Notes: a model not told the origin generated them from the sequence alone. DNA of 64,000 nucleotides from JABMQB01 sp964408795 (GCA_964408795.1 CAYPAW010000054.1:30410-94409); one strand, 5' to 3'; positions 45,805 through 55,231 are shown, counted from the first letter of the stretch. A program made the numbers and translations.

Positions 45805-46818
45805 TCACCCGGGATAATACCGGGAGTCGTTCAATATTTCTTGTGCATTTTCTGCCTGCATCAATTGGGGCAGGGATACATTGGGATTTCTTTCCATGTA
45901 TTTCCGGACGATCTGCCAGCCGATCCAGGCTCCGGTTCTTCCGGGTGATTCCACAGGAAACCCTTTGGTGTAAGGGCTGTCATCCATCAATCGTTTGATA
46001 TCCATTCGTTCTGAAGAGAAAAGCCGTTTGTTTTCCACCAGCGACATCCACATTTGGGCTTCATTTTCTTCACACCATTGCAGTTGTTGTGCGGTATAGC
46101 CTATTTTCAGGGAATCCTGCATCCGTGGAAACATAGCATCCAGAAAGTAAAGAAGCCTGCCTTGATAGATCATATGGCTCAGCAGGTGTTTCTCCTTTCC
46201 GTTTTTTGTAAATTCACTGGCCCCCCAACCCATCATTATATCCACCGGAATTCTTTCCCTGTGCATCTTTCTCTGTTGATACCGGGGAATCCCCAGTCCG
46301 TCATAATATGAACAATCCGGTCCCAGGTATTTATCCAGACTGACTCCGATCAATCCTTCGGCAAGCACAATGGACTGGTTAAATCCGGACAGGCAGGTGT
46401 AGATATGGGGAATGTTTCTATCCGGGAAATAATACGCGTAGTGCCTGAATGCCCGGTTCACCTGTTTTTCTATTTCGGACAAGTCGGAAAATTCTGAATC
46501 CACCTTTTTTTTTACCTCCCGGATAAGACTGTCTTCAAGGAATCGGGTAAGTTCCGGAAAGAACATTTCGTCTTCGACATCTCCGATACGGATCATCTGA
46601 TGGCTGAATAGCGAAAAAAAATCCGGGTGTTTTTCTTTCAGGGTGAGAATTCCTGTCTTCAGGTTTTCTTGCGGAACCGAGAAAAGCAACTGATCAAACC
46701 GGATAACCGGTGTGTCTGCCTGAATACCTGAAATATCCACATCCAGCCTGCCTCTTTGGCATGCACAGAGGGTTATCAACAGCAAAACACCCCATAAAGA
46801 AGATTTTCGATTCTTCAT
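45805..46818 (-). CDS. GldB-family gliding-type lipoprotein
   Basis: This 337-residue lipoprotein has lipobox C20 (LLLITLCAC). The mature protein reads IRFDQLLFSV, IYTCLSGFNQSIVLAEGLIGVSLDKYLG, YQGRLLYFLDAMFPRMQDSLKIGYT and FSSERMDIKRLM, the pattern of GldB, an envelope lipoprotein needed for gliding and for stable type IX secretion in flavobacteria. GldB-like proteins also occur in non-gliding Bacteroidales, so motility cannot be concluded. An ATG at 46830 would add four residues. The 3' end forms a stem with the sequence after DUF4249 (ATCCGGGT/ACCCGGGAT around 45787-45815). Confidence 0.82.
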   Translation of the reverse strand: MKNRKSSLWGVLLLITLCACQRGRLDVDISGIQADTPVIRFDQLLFSVPQENLKTGILTLKEKHPDFFSLFSHQMIRIGDVEDEMFFPELTRFLEDSLIREVKKKVDSEFSDLSEIEKQVNRAFRHYAYYFPDRNIPHIYTCLSGFNQSIVLAEGLIGVSLDKYLGPDCSYYDGLGIPRYQQRKMHRERIPVDIMMGWGASEFTKNGKEKHLLSHMIYQGRLLYFLDAMFPRMQDSLKIGYTAQQLQWCEENEAQMWMSLVENKRLFSSERMDIKRLMDDSPYTKGFPVESPGRTGAWIGWQIVRKYMERNPNVSLPQLMQAENAQEILNDSRYYPG

Positions 46819-46944
46819 GACTTCCCCCATTTGTATTCATTACGTTTAATCGGTAAAAATATTGCGAATTTGAAGGAAAAAGAGGATTTTTGTACCGGCA
46901 TGATCTTTCTCTGAAATGAAACAGAATTTTTTAACCGCAGGACA

Positions 46945-48591
46945 ATGAAAATTGCATTGGCACAGCTTAACTATCACGTAGGGAATTTTCCACAAAATAC
47001 GAAGAAAATTCTTCATTTTATCAACAGGGGCAGGGATGAGAAGGCTGACCTGGTTGTTTTTTCCGAATTGTCAGTGACGGGTTATTATCCGCATGATCTG
47101 CTTGAAAAAATGGAATTTGTTTCGGAGGCTGCGGCGGCCGTTCAGACCCTGGCCAAACATTGCCGGGGGATTGCAGCGATTGTAGGTGCTCCTACCATCA
47201 ATGAGGACGAGCGGGGGAAAAAATTATTCAATTCTGCTCTTTTCCTTGCAGACGGGAAGGTCCGCAGTATGCATCACAAAACGCTTTTGCCGACCTACGA
47301 TATTTTTGATGAGTACCGCCATTTCGAACCCAACAAACAGTTTAAGGTAGTTGATTTCAAAGGGGAAAAACTGGCGATTACTCTTTGTGAGGATCTATGG
47401 GATGAACAGCCGACCTCCAATGAGTTTGGGAAAGATAAACTCTATCAAGCATCTCCTCTGGAGGAACTCAGCCGGCAACATCCTGGAGTGGTGATCAACA
47501 TTGCTGCTTCCCCGTTTTCGTGCAATCAGGAAAACTGGAGAAAAGATATCCTGGTACGGAATGCCAGGCAATACGGTCTGCCGCTGATTTATGTAAACCA
47601 GGTGGGGGCCAATGCCGAACTGATTTATGACGGAGGGTCGGTAGTGATAGACAGCCAGGGAGCGATTATCCGGGAACTGAAATACTTCAAAGAGGATTTT
47701 AAGGTGATCGATACGGATACCCTGAAGGGGCAGGAATGGCAGCCCCGGATGAACGCTATCGAAAAAATACATCATGCGCTGGTGTTGGGGATCCGGGATT
47801 ATTTCAGGAAATCGGGATTCACATCGGCCATTCTGGGGCTGTCAGGAGGAATCGATTCAGCCGTAACCCTCGCACTGGCTGTCAGAGCCCTGGGAGCCGG
47901 GAATGTCAGAGCTTTGCTGATGCCCTCGGCCTTTTCATCCGCCCACAGCGTGGAGGATGCACGCCAGCTGGCAGATAACCTGAACGTACGGTACGATATC
48001 ATCCCGATTCAGGATGCCGTTGACCGGTTCAATGAAAGATTGACCCCGATTTTCAATGGACTGCCTGCCGACAGCACGGAGGAAAATATCCAGGCCCGTA
48101 CACGGGGAGTTTATCTAATGGCTCTGTCCAACAAATTCGGAAATATCCTTCTCAATACAACCAATAAAAGCGAATGTGCCGTGGGATACGGAACCCTCTA
48201 CGGAGATATGAACGGAGGACTGGCGGTGCTGGGCGATGTATATAAAACCGATGTGTTTCAACTGGCCCGCTACATAAACCGTGAACAGGCAGTGATCCCT
48301 GAAAATACCCTGTTAAAACCCCCGTCTGCAGAACTAAAAGAGGGACAGAAAGATTCCGACACCCTCCCGGAGTATGAAGTACTTGATTCCATTTTGTATC
48401 ATTATATTGAGTTAAACCTCCCGCCGGAAGAAATTTGTAAAAAAGGATTTCCCGAAGAAACGGTTGTCCGGGTGATCCGCATGGTCAATACCAGCGAATA
48501 CAAACGGTTTCAGGCAGCTCCCATCCTGCGTGTAAGTTCAAAAGCTTTTGGTTTTGGTCGTAAAATGCCCATAGTAGCCAACTATGAGTAG
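46945..48591 (+). CDS. nadE: glutamine-dependent NAD+ synthetase
   Basis: NadE makes NAD+ from nicotinic acid adenine dinucleotide using glutamine. The 548-residue protein has an N-terminal nitrilase-type glutaminase with the catalytic triad E41, K112 and C148 (ITLCEDLW) and a C-terminal synthetase with the ATP loop LGLSGGIDSAV (about residues 295-306) and NKSECAVGYGTLYGDMNGG. It stands alone with its own upstream gap. Fused glutaminase length is normal for the large NadE type. Confidence 0.96.
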   Translation: MKIALAQLNYHVGNFPQNTKKILHFINRGRDEKADLVVFSELSVTGYYPHDLLEKMEFVSEAAAAVQTLAKHCRGIAAIVGAPTINEDERGKKLFNSALFLADGKVRSMHHKTLLPTYDIFDEYRHFEPNKQFKVVDFKGEKLAITLCEDLWDEQPTSNEFGKDKLYQASPLEELSRQHPGVVINIAASPFSCNQENWRKDILVRNARQYGLPLIYVNQVGANAELIYDGGSVVIDSQGAIIRELKYFKEDFKVIDTDTLKGQEWQPRMNAIEKIHHALVLGIRDYFRKSGFTSAILGLSGGIDSAVTLALAVRALGAGNVRALLMPSAFSSAHSVEDARQLADNLNVRYDIIPIQDAVDRFNERLTPIFNGLPADSTEENIQARTRGVYLMALSNKFGNILLNTTNKSECAVGYGTLYGDMNGGLAVLGDVYKTDVFQLARYINREQAVIPENTLLKPPSAELKEGQKDSDTLPEYEVLDSILYHYIELNLPPEEICKKGFPEETVVRVIRMVNTSEYKRFQAAPILRVSSKAFGFGRKMPIVANYE

Positions 48592-48714
48592 AACCTTCCC
48601 GGGGGAACATGCGCGGAAAAGAGAAATCCCGGCTGTTCAGGATCGAATTAACCCTTGCTTGCGAATAGCGGTTCGATTATTGGGATTCTCCTGCCGGATT
48701 TCACAATAAAATAG

Positions 48715-48722
48715 TAACTTTG
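48715..48722 (+). promoter_or_regulatory. -7 promoter element before Crp/Fnr gene
   Basis: TAACTTTG is a full TAnnTTTG match, 29 bases before ATG 48752. Confidence 0.5.
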
Positions 48723-48751
48723 ATGTTTTATAACATATAAAGGATTTGGGT

Positions 48752-49453
48752 ATGCTGAATTCTGCAGGAGGCGTTAAAGAGATTCTCGAAAATCCAAAAT
48801 CGATTCTGAGCCATCTTACTGAGGAGGAAAAGAATGAGTTGCTGAATGAACTTTCCATTTTATATTTCAAGAAGAATGAACTGGTTTTTAAAGAAGGGGA
48901 TGAGCCTTCTGGTTTTTTAATTCTGGTTACGGGGAAAGTAAAAATTTTCAAGGAAGGGGTTGGCGGACGGGAACAGATCATTCGCATGGCGAAGCCCATG
49001 GGGATTATCGGTTACCGGGCTCTTTTTGCCGATGAACCCCATATAGCTAGTGCCGTAACCCTCGAAGAATCAAGAATATGTGTGGTTCAGAGTGAATTTA
49101 TCTTTGACAAAGCCTTACGGAATGTAGATTTTTCCTTGCACATGATCCGAAAACTTGCCAGTGAACTGGGATTCGCCAATCTGCGAACCGTAACCCTTAC
49201 ACAGAAACACATCCGGGGACGACTGGCCGAATCCCTGATCCTTTTAAAGGAAAAGTACGGATTTGAAAACGACGGGGAGACGTTGAAAGTCTTTCTTTCT
49301 CGTGAAGATATTGCCAACCTGTCGAATATGACAACATCCAACGCCATCCGTACATTATCCACTTTTGCCGCCGAAAAAGTCATTGCCATTGATGGGAGGA
49401 AAATAAAAATCCTGGATGCCAAACGGCTGGAAAAGATAAGCAAACTAGGGTAA
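48752..49453 (+). CDS. Crp/Fnr-family transcription regulator
   Basis: This 233-residue regulator has an N-terminal cyclic-nucleotide-binding-like beta-roll (about 20-135: FKEGDEPSGFLILVTGKVKIF, ADEPHIASAVTLEESRICVV) and a C-terminal winged helix (about 155-225: FLSREDIANLSNMTTSNAIRTL). No Fnr-type iron-sulfur cysteines are present at the N-terminus. The signal is unknown. The gene stands alone on the plus strand, converging on the LuxR-type response regulator. TTG at 48746 could add two residues. Confidence 0.9.
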   Translation: MLNSAGGVKEILENPKSILSHLTEEEKNELLNELSILYFKKNELVFKEGDEPSGFLILVTGKVKIFKEGVGGREQIIRMAKPMGIIGYRALFADEPHIASAVTLEESRICVVQSEFIFDKALRNVDFSLHMIRKLASELGFANLRTVTLTQKHIRGRLAESLILLKEKYGFENDGETLKVFLSREDIANLSNMTTSNAIRTLSTFAAEKVIAIDGRKIKILDAKRLEKISKLG

Positions 49454-49520
49454 TACAGGAAAGAAAAGGATAAAACCTTCGTGGGACGTAGGGGGTCTGC
49501 AAAAATGGTCAGATATCCGT

Positions 49521-50108
49521 TTATTTTTTGCTGTCCATCCGGTTATGTGCCAGGGTAATCAGGTCCGTGGTAGTTCGTATGTTCAGTTTCTCCAAAATTC
49601 TCCTCCGGTGGGTATCGATGGTATGCTTGCTTAGATAGAGGATTTCACCGATTTCTTTGGAGGTTTTCCCTTTGCATATCAGTCGGGCTATTTGTTTTTC
49701 CCGGTCACTCAGACTGGAATTTTCGATGTATGGGAGATGGTTTTGTTTGCGGTTGTAACGTTGGAGGCATTCCCGCAGGTCATCAATGTCGATGGGTTTT
49801 ATCAGGTAGTCGAAAGCTTCGGCTTTCAGGGCTTTTATGGCGTATTGGTTAAAGGCGGTGACAAAGATGAAGGAGGGGAACACAAAATTATCGCGTACTT
49901 TCTGCACCAGGTTAAAACCGGTCATGGCGGGCATTTCAATGTCGAGAAATACCACATCGGGTTTGGTTTTAACGATGCTTTCAATGGCCTGTTCCGGATC
50001 CGTTTCGCTGGCGATGATCTTCACATGGGGAAAATGCTTCAGAATGTCAGCCATACGGTTCAGGGCTAATTTTTCGTCGTCAACGATTATGGCTGTGATG
50101 TTTTCCAT
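49521..50108 (-). CDS. response regulator, receiver plus LuxR-type HTH
   Basis: This 195-residue regulator has a receiver domain of the LytR-like style (IIVDDEKLALNRM at the start, phospho-acceptor D56 in VVFLDIEMP, FVTAFNQYAIKAL, DYLIKPI) but a LuxR/NarL-type helix-turn-helix output (about 132-190: LSDREKQIARLICKGKTSKEIGEILYLSKHTIDTH) instead of the LytTR domain expected with LytS-type kinases. It lies 74 bases downstream of such a kinase on the same strand, so the two form a pair. Targets are unknown. Confidence 0.9.
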   Translation of the reverse strand: MENITAIIVDDEKLALNRMADILKHFPHVKIIASETDPEQAIESIVKTKPDVVFLDIEMPAMTGFNLVQKVRDNFVFPSFIFVTAFNQYAIKALKAEAFDYLIKPIDIDDLRECLQRYNRKQNHLPYIENSSLSDREKQIARLICKGKTSKEIGEILYLSKHTIDTHRRRILEKLNIRTTTDLITLAHNRMDSKK

Positions 50109-50182
50109 GGTTTGGTTTTATATACTTTGCCCCGGCCTGAAGGCCGGGATTATGAATATCTCTGCTTTGTTTTTCCGGTTAA

Positions 50183-52270
50183 TCATTTCAAAAGGGGAAC
50201 GGTTATCTTTACTTCTGTGCCTCCCGGCTGTCCGTTGTCTTTATAAAGGTCGGAAATCTCATACACAATTTTGACTTTTTTAAGCTCAAAGTAGAGATTC
50301 AGGGCGTCATTTACTATCTGCAATCCCCTTCCGGTACTCATTAATGAGTATTGTTTCGCCTTTTCCCTCCCGATCCCGTCGTCGGAGACAAAGATTTCAA
50401 GTTGATTTTTCGTGGTTTTAAAACGGATGGTTATGTGCCCTTTTTCTTTCAAGTGTTTGATCCCGTGTTTGACAGCATTTTCCACAAATGAATGGATCAG
50501 CATTTTGGGGACTTCCATTTCAGGGAGGTTTTCTTCTCCTTGGATTTCATAATCGAATAAAAAATTCATTCGTAATTTTTCAAGTTCCAGATAATTCCGG
50601 ACAAATTCCAACTCTTCTTGAATCGGGATGGCTATTTCTCCTGACAAAAGAATTGATTTTCGTAGCAGCTTACTGTATTTCCCGAAATAATACTGCGCTT
50701 TTTCAATATCCTTGTTTTCATACAATGCACCAACTGAATTGAGAATGTTTAAAGTGAAATGTGGGTTTAGCTGTTTTTCGAGGGCATTGAGCTGCAAAGC
50801 AGACATTTTCCTCTCATTCTGAAATCTCTGCTCAGCCTGTTTCCTTTGTACTTTTTCGATTATGGTCATGATGAGTAGCAACAATAAAAATATCCCGATA
50901 TATCCGGCATATTGAAGATAAAACAGGGGATTTATCTTGTATTCGTACAGTAATGAAGAATCAGATAAACTGAAAAACAGTTCATTTTTCCCCGGACTTC
51001 TTTTTATTGAGAATAATGAGAGGGGGTCATAGGATTTATATCCCGGGAATTTAATTGCAACCGGATGGGAATAATCATTCCGGCAGATTATGAATCCAAG
51101 CTGGTCATAGCTTTCTCCCAACCATTCAGAGATCCCGTCCTTCTCCAGGTCGATTTCCTGAAAATTCGTATTGTCACTAATAGGAATAATATTCCGGGTA
51201 TGGATCAGGTTCAGGTCAAAATCGTATTCTTCGATTTTCCCCGCCAAGGCATAATGGAGTAAAATTTTATGGATGCCTTTCTGAGGGTCGGTTAACAGGT
51301 TTACACGCTCTTCATGTATTTCAAGATGAATCTGTTTGATTAATTTTCCCTGCAGGGAGTACAGGGAAAGCGAGGAGGAGTCCCTGTTGCTTTTATGGTG
51401 ATACAAGGCAACCAGGAAAATCTGGTTGTTGAATAGCGCCGGTCTGATATCTACATAGGAAGAATAAAATCCTACCGGTATTGGGTCAAATAAAAAAGAA
51501 AGGTCGTCATCATAGGCCATTAGCCAGCAAATGCTGTCGGAATAGATATAGTCATCCGGACTGTTCCCGTGTGCTGGAATCCATCCGAAAAATTCCGGGT
51601 GCTGATCCTTATCAATATCAAACAGATAAGGTTCATCAAAACCGCTTCCGCTTTCCGGGGTTGAAATCAGGATGTCGGCCTCTATGGTGTAAATGAAAAG
51701 TTTCCTCGGACGATACGAATAACTGGCAAAAACATCAAAAAACAAATCCGATTTGCCGGGGGAATCGCCGGGTATCAAACGGATATCCTGAATAAAAACA
51801 TCCAGTTTGCCATCATGAAGATAATGGTGGGTTATAAACCGTTTCTCAGTTATCTTTTTGCCAGAGAATACATCGGTAATCCATAAAAACAGGGAATCAT
51901 TCAGACAGCTGAAAACATACATTTCTTTGCATCCGTCGTGGTTGTAATCCCCAAAAAAATGATGATACATGTGGGGATGTTCACCGGGGTAATTCCACTG
52001 ATCTATAATCTTGTTGTTTTCATGAATTAAGGTATGGTTAATAAAGATTGGATTGGTATTAATTATAATCTTCTCACTTATTCCATCGTTGTTCAGATCA
52101 TCATACCAGCAATCCATATGCTGGATTTTTCCCTCTGTTTCAATCAGCTTCACCCTATATTTACCATAATCAGGGAAAAAAGGGAAGGTCGCAATGGTAA
52201 TCAGGGTTGCCAAAACCCAGGGTTTTGCCAGAAAATGAAGGTTTTTTTGTATTTTGGGATAACCGAACAC
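50183..52270 (-). CDS. LytS-type sensor kinase with FG-GAP-like sensor region
   Basis: This 695-residue kinase has membrane span 1 at about 15-32 (WVLATLITIATFPFF), a long extracytoplasmic region (about 33-430) with calcium-loop-like repeats (DLNNDGISEK, DYNHDGCKEM, DIDKDQHPEF, DLEKDGISEW) typical of FG-GAP/VCBS-like beta-propellers, span 2 (about 433-455, YIGIFLLLLLIMTII), a coiled coil and a His_kinase domain: the phospho-acceptor histidine in LEKQLNPHFTLNILNS, then a HATPase domain (SFVENAVKHGIKHL, DDGIGREKAK, GRGLQIVNDAL). It is paired with the LuxR-type regulator. The propeller sensor may read a protein or polysaccharide ligand in the periplasm; that is inference. Confidence 0.85.
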   Translation of the reverse strand: MFGYPKIQKNLHFLAKPWVLATLITIATFPFFPDYGKYRVKLIETEGKIQHMDCWYDDLNNDGISEKIIINTNPIFINHTLIHENNKIIDQWNYPGEHPHMYHHFFGDYNHDGCKEMYVFSCLNDSLFLWITDVFSGKKITEKRFITHHYLHDGKLDVFIQDIRLIPGDSPGKSDLFFDVFASYSYRPRKLFIYTIEADILISTPESGSGFDEPYLFDIDKDQHPEFFGWIPAHGNSPDDYIYSDSICWLMAYDDDLSFLFDPIPVGFYSSYVDIRPALFNNQIFLVALYHHKSNRDSSSLSLYSLQGKLIKQIHLEIHEERVNLLTDPQKGIHKILLHYALAGKIEEYDFDLNLIHTRNIIPISDNTNFQEIDLEKDGISEWLGESYDQLGFIICRNDYSHPVAIKFPGYKSYDPLSLFSIKRSPGKNELFFSLSDSSLLYEYKINPLFYLQYAGYIGIFLLLLLIMTIIEKVQRKQAEQRFQNERKMSALQLNALEKQLNPHFTLNILNSVGALYENKDIEKAQYYFGKYSKLLRKSILLSGEIAIPIQEELEFVRNYLELEKLRMNFLFDYEIQGEENLPEMEVPKMLIHSFVENAVKHGIKHLKEKGHITIRFKTTKNQLEIFVSDDGIGREKAKQYSLMSTGRGLQIVNDALNLYFELKKVKIVYEISDLYKDNGQPGGTEVKITVPLLK

Positions 52271-52375
52271 GTCGTTTATATTTATCGATTATTAGCTGTA
52301 GACTGATAACAAGGGGTAATTTACACATAATAATTGATTTTGTAAAACAATTAAGTATATTGAGGATTAATAAAT

Positions 52376-52401
52376 ATTAAGCGAACAAATGTTCGAATAA
52401 T
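52376..52401. promoter_or_regulatory. 26-bp palindrome, probable operator
   Basis: ATTAAGCGAACA and TGTTCGAATAAT form arms with 10 of 12 positions matching around an AA centre; the core CGAACA-AA-TGTTCG is perfect. It lies between the divergent kinase (start 52270) and amrS-like gene (start 52538) and is the size of a dimeric regulator site. Confidence 0.5.
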
Positions 52402-52537
52402 ATGTTATTTTTACACGAACCGGTTTATGAGGTATTCAGTGTTATTTATGTCGGATAAAAATGGGCATGGCAGTTTCACCTAATGAAGAAAACAAATATA
52501 AAACAGCTATTGCAATAAATGAATTACGAACCGTAGT

Positions 52538-53554
52538 ATGAAGGAAGCTTTTTTGTATCGGAAACTTGATAAAGAAAAAATCCGGTGTGATCTTTGTGCG
52601 CATCGTTGCGTAATACAACCGGGGAAAATCGGGATATGCCATGTAAGAGAGAATATTGGGGGGGTGTTGTATACGGATGTATATGGCCGGACGATTGCAC
52701 AGCATATGGATCCGATTGAGAAGAAGCCTCTCTATCATTTTTATCCCGGTTCCAGGGCTTATTCCATTGCCACACCCGGGTGCAATTTTCGTTGTCTTTT
52801 TTGCCAGAACTGGGATATTTCGCAAATCACAAGCCGGAATATACTGAAGCTGGGGAAAGAGGCATCCCCGGAACAAATCGTTCGGGAGGTAAAAAGAGCC
52901 GGGTGCAAAAGCATTGCCTATACATATACCGAGCCCACCATATTTTTTGAATACAGTTACGACACAGCACGTCTGGCACATGCTGAGGGAATTAAAAATG
53001 TGTATGTGTCAAACGGATACATGACCCCCGAGATGCTCGATAGGATTCATCCCTATCTGGATGCGATCAACGTGGATCTGAAAGCATTCAGGGATAAAAC
53101 TTACCGGCGTATGCTTGGTGCACGGTTGCAACCGGTGCTGGATAATCTTATAAAGATCCGTAAAATGGATATCTGGCTGGAAGTTACCAGTTTGCTGATT
53201 CCCGGCATGAATGATGATCCCGAAGAGATCCGGGATATGGTTGGTTTTATTGCCGGGGAACTGGGAAAGGAAGTTCCCTGGCATATCAGCCGGTTCTTTC
53301 CCGCCTATAAAATGCAAGAAGTGCCGGTAACTCCCCTGGAGACCCTGCAACGAGCAAAAGAAGCCGGATTAAAAGCCGGGCTTCAATACATATATATAGG
53401 GAATGTCAGAACGGTAGGGGATTCAGATACCTTTTGTCCTCAATGTGGCGCATTGATACTGGAACGTTCGGGTTTCGGAATCACCCGGAACCGTATTCAG
53501 GATGGAAAATGCCCTGAATGCGGGTTTAAAATTGCCGGGGTAGGATTAGGATAG
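52538..53554 (+). CDS. amrS: AmmeMemoRadiSam-system radical SAM enzyme
   Basis: This radical SAM protein (338 residues) has the cluster motif CNFRCLFC (C82, C86, C89), extra N-terminal cysteines (C17, C20, C24, C34, in CDLCAHRCV) and a C-terminal zinc-ribbon-like pair (FCPQCG ... CPECGF). The order and the CLFCQNWDISQ continuation identify the AmrS family of the AmmeMemoRadiSam set, whose partners (AMMECR1-like AmrA and MEMO1-like AmrB) are absent here. The reaction is not known; related proteins use SAM to make radicals. It is followed 57 bases later by a KaiC-like ATPase. A 26-bp palindrome lies 137 bases upstream. Confidence 0.88.
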   Translation: MKEAFLYRKLDKEKIRCDLCAHRCVIQPGKIGICHVRENIGGVLYTDVYGRTIAQHMDPIEKKPLYHFYPGSRAYSIATPGCNFRCLFCQNWDISQITSRNILKLGKEASPEQIVREVKRAGCKSIAYTYTEPTIFFEYSYDTARLAHAEGIKNVYVSNGYMTPEMLDRIHPYLDAINVDLKAFRDKTYRRMLGARLQPVLDNLIKIRKMDIWLEVTSLLIPGMNDDPEEIRDMVGFIAGELGKEVPWHISRFFPAYKMQEVPVTPLETLQRAKEAGLKAGLQYIYIGNVRTVGDSDTFCPQCGALILERSGFGITRNRIQDGKCPECGFKIAGVGLG

Positions 53555-53611
53555 TCTATTTTTTCGGTTTATTTCTAAATAACGGATAGTTAAACAGTAA
53601 AAGTAAAAATC

Positions 53612-54367
53612 ATGACTTATTTAAAAACCCATATTCAATGGCTTGATGAATTTCTTCCTGAAGGATTACCGGTGCCTTCGTCAACGCTCATAAGCGGTCC
53701 CGGTGGAACAGGAAAACCCCTGGTGGAGTTTGCCTTTGTGGATGCATGGCTGAGAGCTGGAGGTTCTTTGATTGGCATTCCTCTGCAATATCCATCCGGT
53801 GAATTTGTAAAAACTGTCATGAAAAAACTGTATAATCTTGATCTCAATGAGTTCCAACAAAAAATTGTTCTTGTTCAGTTTGATCCCTCTGTAAAGGAAA
53901 TTGAAAGACTGAATGAGGACACCCTGAAAGCCAATATGCTGAAACCTGAAATATGGGACAAAGCAATCGCGGAAGCTGAAAAATTGCTGGAAAAAACGGA
54001 ACTGGGAACCATGATTTTTGGTTCTGCTTTAAACCTGTTGCTCTTTAATGATCAATATAAAAACCGCATAGTGAATAAACTCAGGGATATATTGCAAAAC
54101 GATAAAAGCCGAACCTATACTTTTGCTGTGAGTACCAGTGCTTTTGCACACGAGATAGAGGATCTGGAAAAGGTGGCCGACAATTTAATGTTCACCCGAA
54201 TGGAAAAACCCATGAAGCTTCTTTTGAAAATAGACAGAATGAAAGACGTCAAATTCTCAAAAGAGGAAAAAGAAGTTCCCATATCTGCTGAAATGCTGAA
54301 GGAAATCAATGCAATTGCCGAAACGACCCGTAAAACAAGAATTCCGGAAATACGAAAAATGAATTGA
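53612..54367 (+). CDS. KaiC/RecA-like ATPase
   Basis: This 251-residue soluble protein starts MTYLKTHIQWLDEFLPEGLP and has the Walker A segment GPGGTGKPL (residues 29-37); the lysine is followed by proline where serine or threonine is usual. Later SRTYTFAVSTSAF and the regularly spaced charged C-terminus (DRMKDVKFSKEEKEVPISAEML) fit the KaiC-like/RecA superfamily ATPase group found in archaea and anaerobic bacteria. The lack of the Ser/Thr after the lysine may weaken magnesium binding. Its partner is unknown; neighbours are AmrS upstream and an MBL protein 45 bases downstream, suggesting a shared transcript. Confidence 0.6.
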   Translation: MTYLKTHIQWLDEFLPEGLPVPSSTLISGPGGTGKPLVEFAFVDAWLRAGGSLIGIPLQYPSGEFVKTVMKKLYNLDLNEFQQKIVLVQFDPSVKEIERLNEDTLKANMLKPEIWDKAIAEAEKLLEKTELGTMIFGSALNLLLFNDQYKNRIVNKLRDILQNDKSRTYTFAVSTSAFAHEIEDLEKVADNLMFTRMEKPMKLLLKIDRMKDVKFSKEEKEVPISAEMLKEINAIAETTRKTRIPEIRKMN

Positions 54368-54412
54368 TGCATTTATAAAATGAATATCCTTATCAACGTT
54401 AACAACTGACAA

Positions 54413-55051
54413 ATGAAAATTACAATCATTTATGACAATACGGTTTTTCGAAGCGATCTTGAACCGGATTGGGGATTTTCGTGTCTGATAGAAGCCCATA
54501 ACAGAACGATTCTTTTCGATACCGGATCCGATGGGGATATCCTTCTTGCCAACATGAAAAAACTTCACATAGAGCCCTCTTCCATTGACGATGTGTTTAT
54601 ATCCCACGCTCACTTTGATCATGTAGGGGGGCTGTCCGCTTTTTTGAATCAAAACAGCCGGGTGAATGTCTTTGTGCCGATTTCTTTGAGAGGGGTACGC
54701 AAAGCACAAAAAGTGATCCATATCGATAAACCTCTAATGCTTTATGAGAATTTTTTTTCTACCGGGGAACTGGAAAACATCGAACAATCCATGGCTGTTC
54801 AAACCGACAAAGGACTGGTTTTGGTTGTGGGGTGCTCACACCCGGATATGAAAAATATTCTGGAAGCAGCTTCAACCTTCGGGAAAATATATGCCATTGT
54901 CGGTGGGTTACACGGGTTCGACCAATACGATTTATTCAATGGGATGGAATGGATTTGTCCTACCCATTGTACCCAACACAAAGCCGAGATCAAAGCCTTG
55001 TATCCGGAAAAATACATTGAAGGAGGAGCAGGGAAAATTATCAATTTTTAA
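54413..55051 (+). CDS. metallo-beta-lactamase-fold hydrolase
   Basis: This 212-residue MBL-fold protein has the metal motif SHAHFDHVGG (H65, H67, D69, H70), VVGCSHPDM with another ligand histidine, and a C-terminal HCTQHK segment. The variant resembles the 7,8-dihydropterin-6-methyl-4-(beta-D-ribofuranosyl)aminobenzene 5-phosphate synthase-like MBL group common in anaerobes next to NifX-type genes. Its substrate is unknown. It follows the KaiC-like gene by 45 bases on the same strand and converges on the NifX-like gene with the Gly/Arg tail. Confidence 0.82.
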   Translation: MKITIIYDNTVFRSDLEPDWGFSCLIEAHNRTILFDTGSDGDILLANMKKLHIEPSSIDDVFISHAHFDHVGGLSAFLNQNSRVNVFVPISLRGVRKAQKVIHIDKPLMLYENFFSTGELENIEQSMAVQTDKGLVLVVGCSHPDMKNILEAASTFGKIYAIVGGLHGFDQYDLFNGMEWICPTHCTQHKAEIKALYPEKYIEGGAGKIINF

Positions 55052-55082
55052 AAACACCGAAAGATCATTTCTCAACAAAACG

Positions 55083-55148
55083 ATGCCAGGAAGAAAAACG
55101 GAACCCGGAAGAGGGGTTTTTATGGGTGTTCTAAAGGGTTTAGCATGA
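55083..55148 (+). other. 21-codon ORF, possible DUF5320-like remnant
   Basis: Just after the MBL gene a 21-codon frame starts MPGRKTEPGRGVFMG. Small Gly/Arg-rich proteins beginning MPxGDxTGPxGxG (DUF5320) often lie beside NifX-type and MBL genes in anaerobes, and this looks like a shortened or decayed version. Support is only the first dozen residues and the context. Confidence 0.2.
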
Positions 55149-55231
55149 TCCCGGAGCGTTGGAAAAACAACACGCTTCCCAGGGCTTGTTACAGAACCAT
55201 GACTGGAATTAATTTTTTTCATGCGTGCCTT

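Noticed and set aside
45787..45815. Terminator between DUF4249 and GldB-like genes
   Set aside because: A stem exists (ATCCGGGT/ACCCGGGAT) but it overlaps the GldB stop codon and no T-run follows on either strand.
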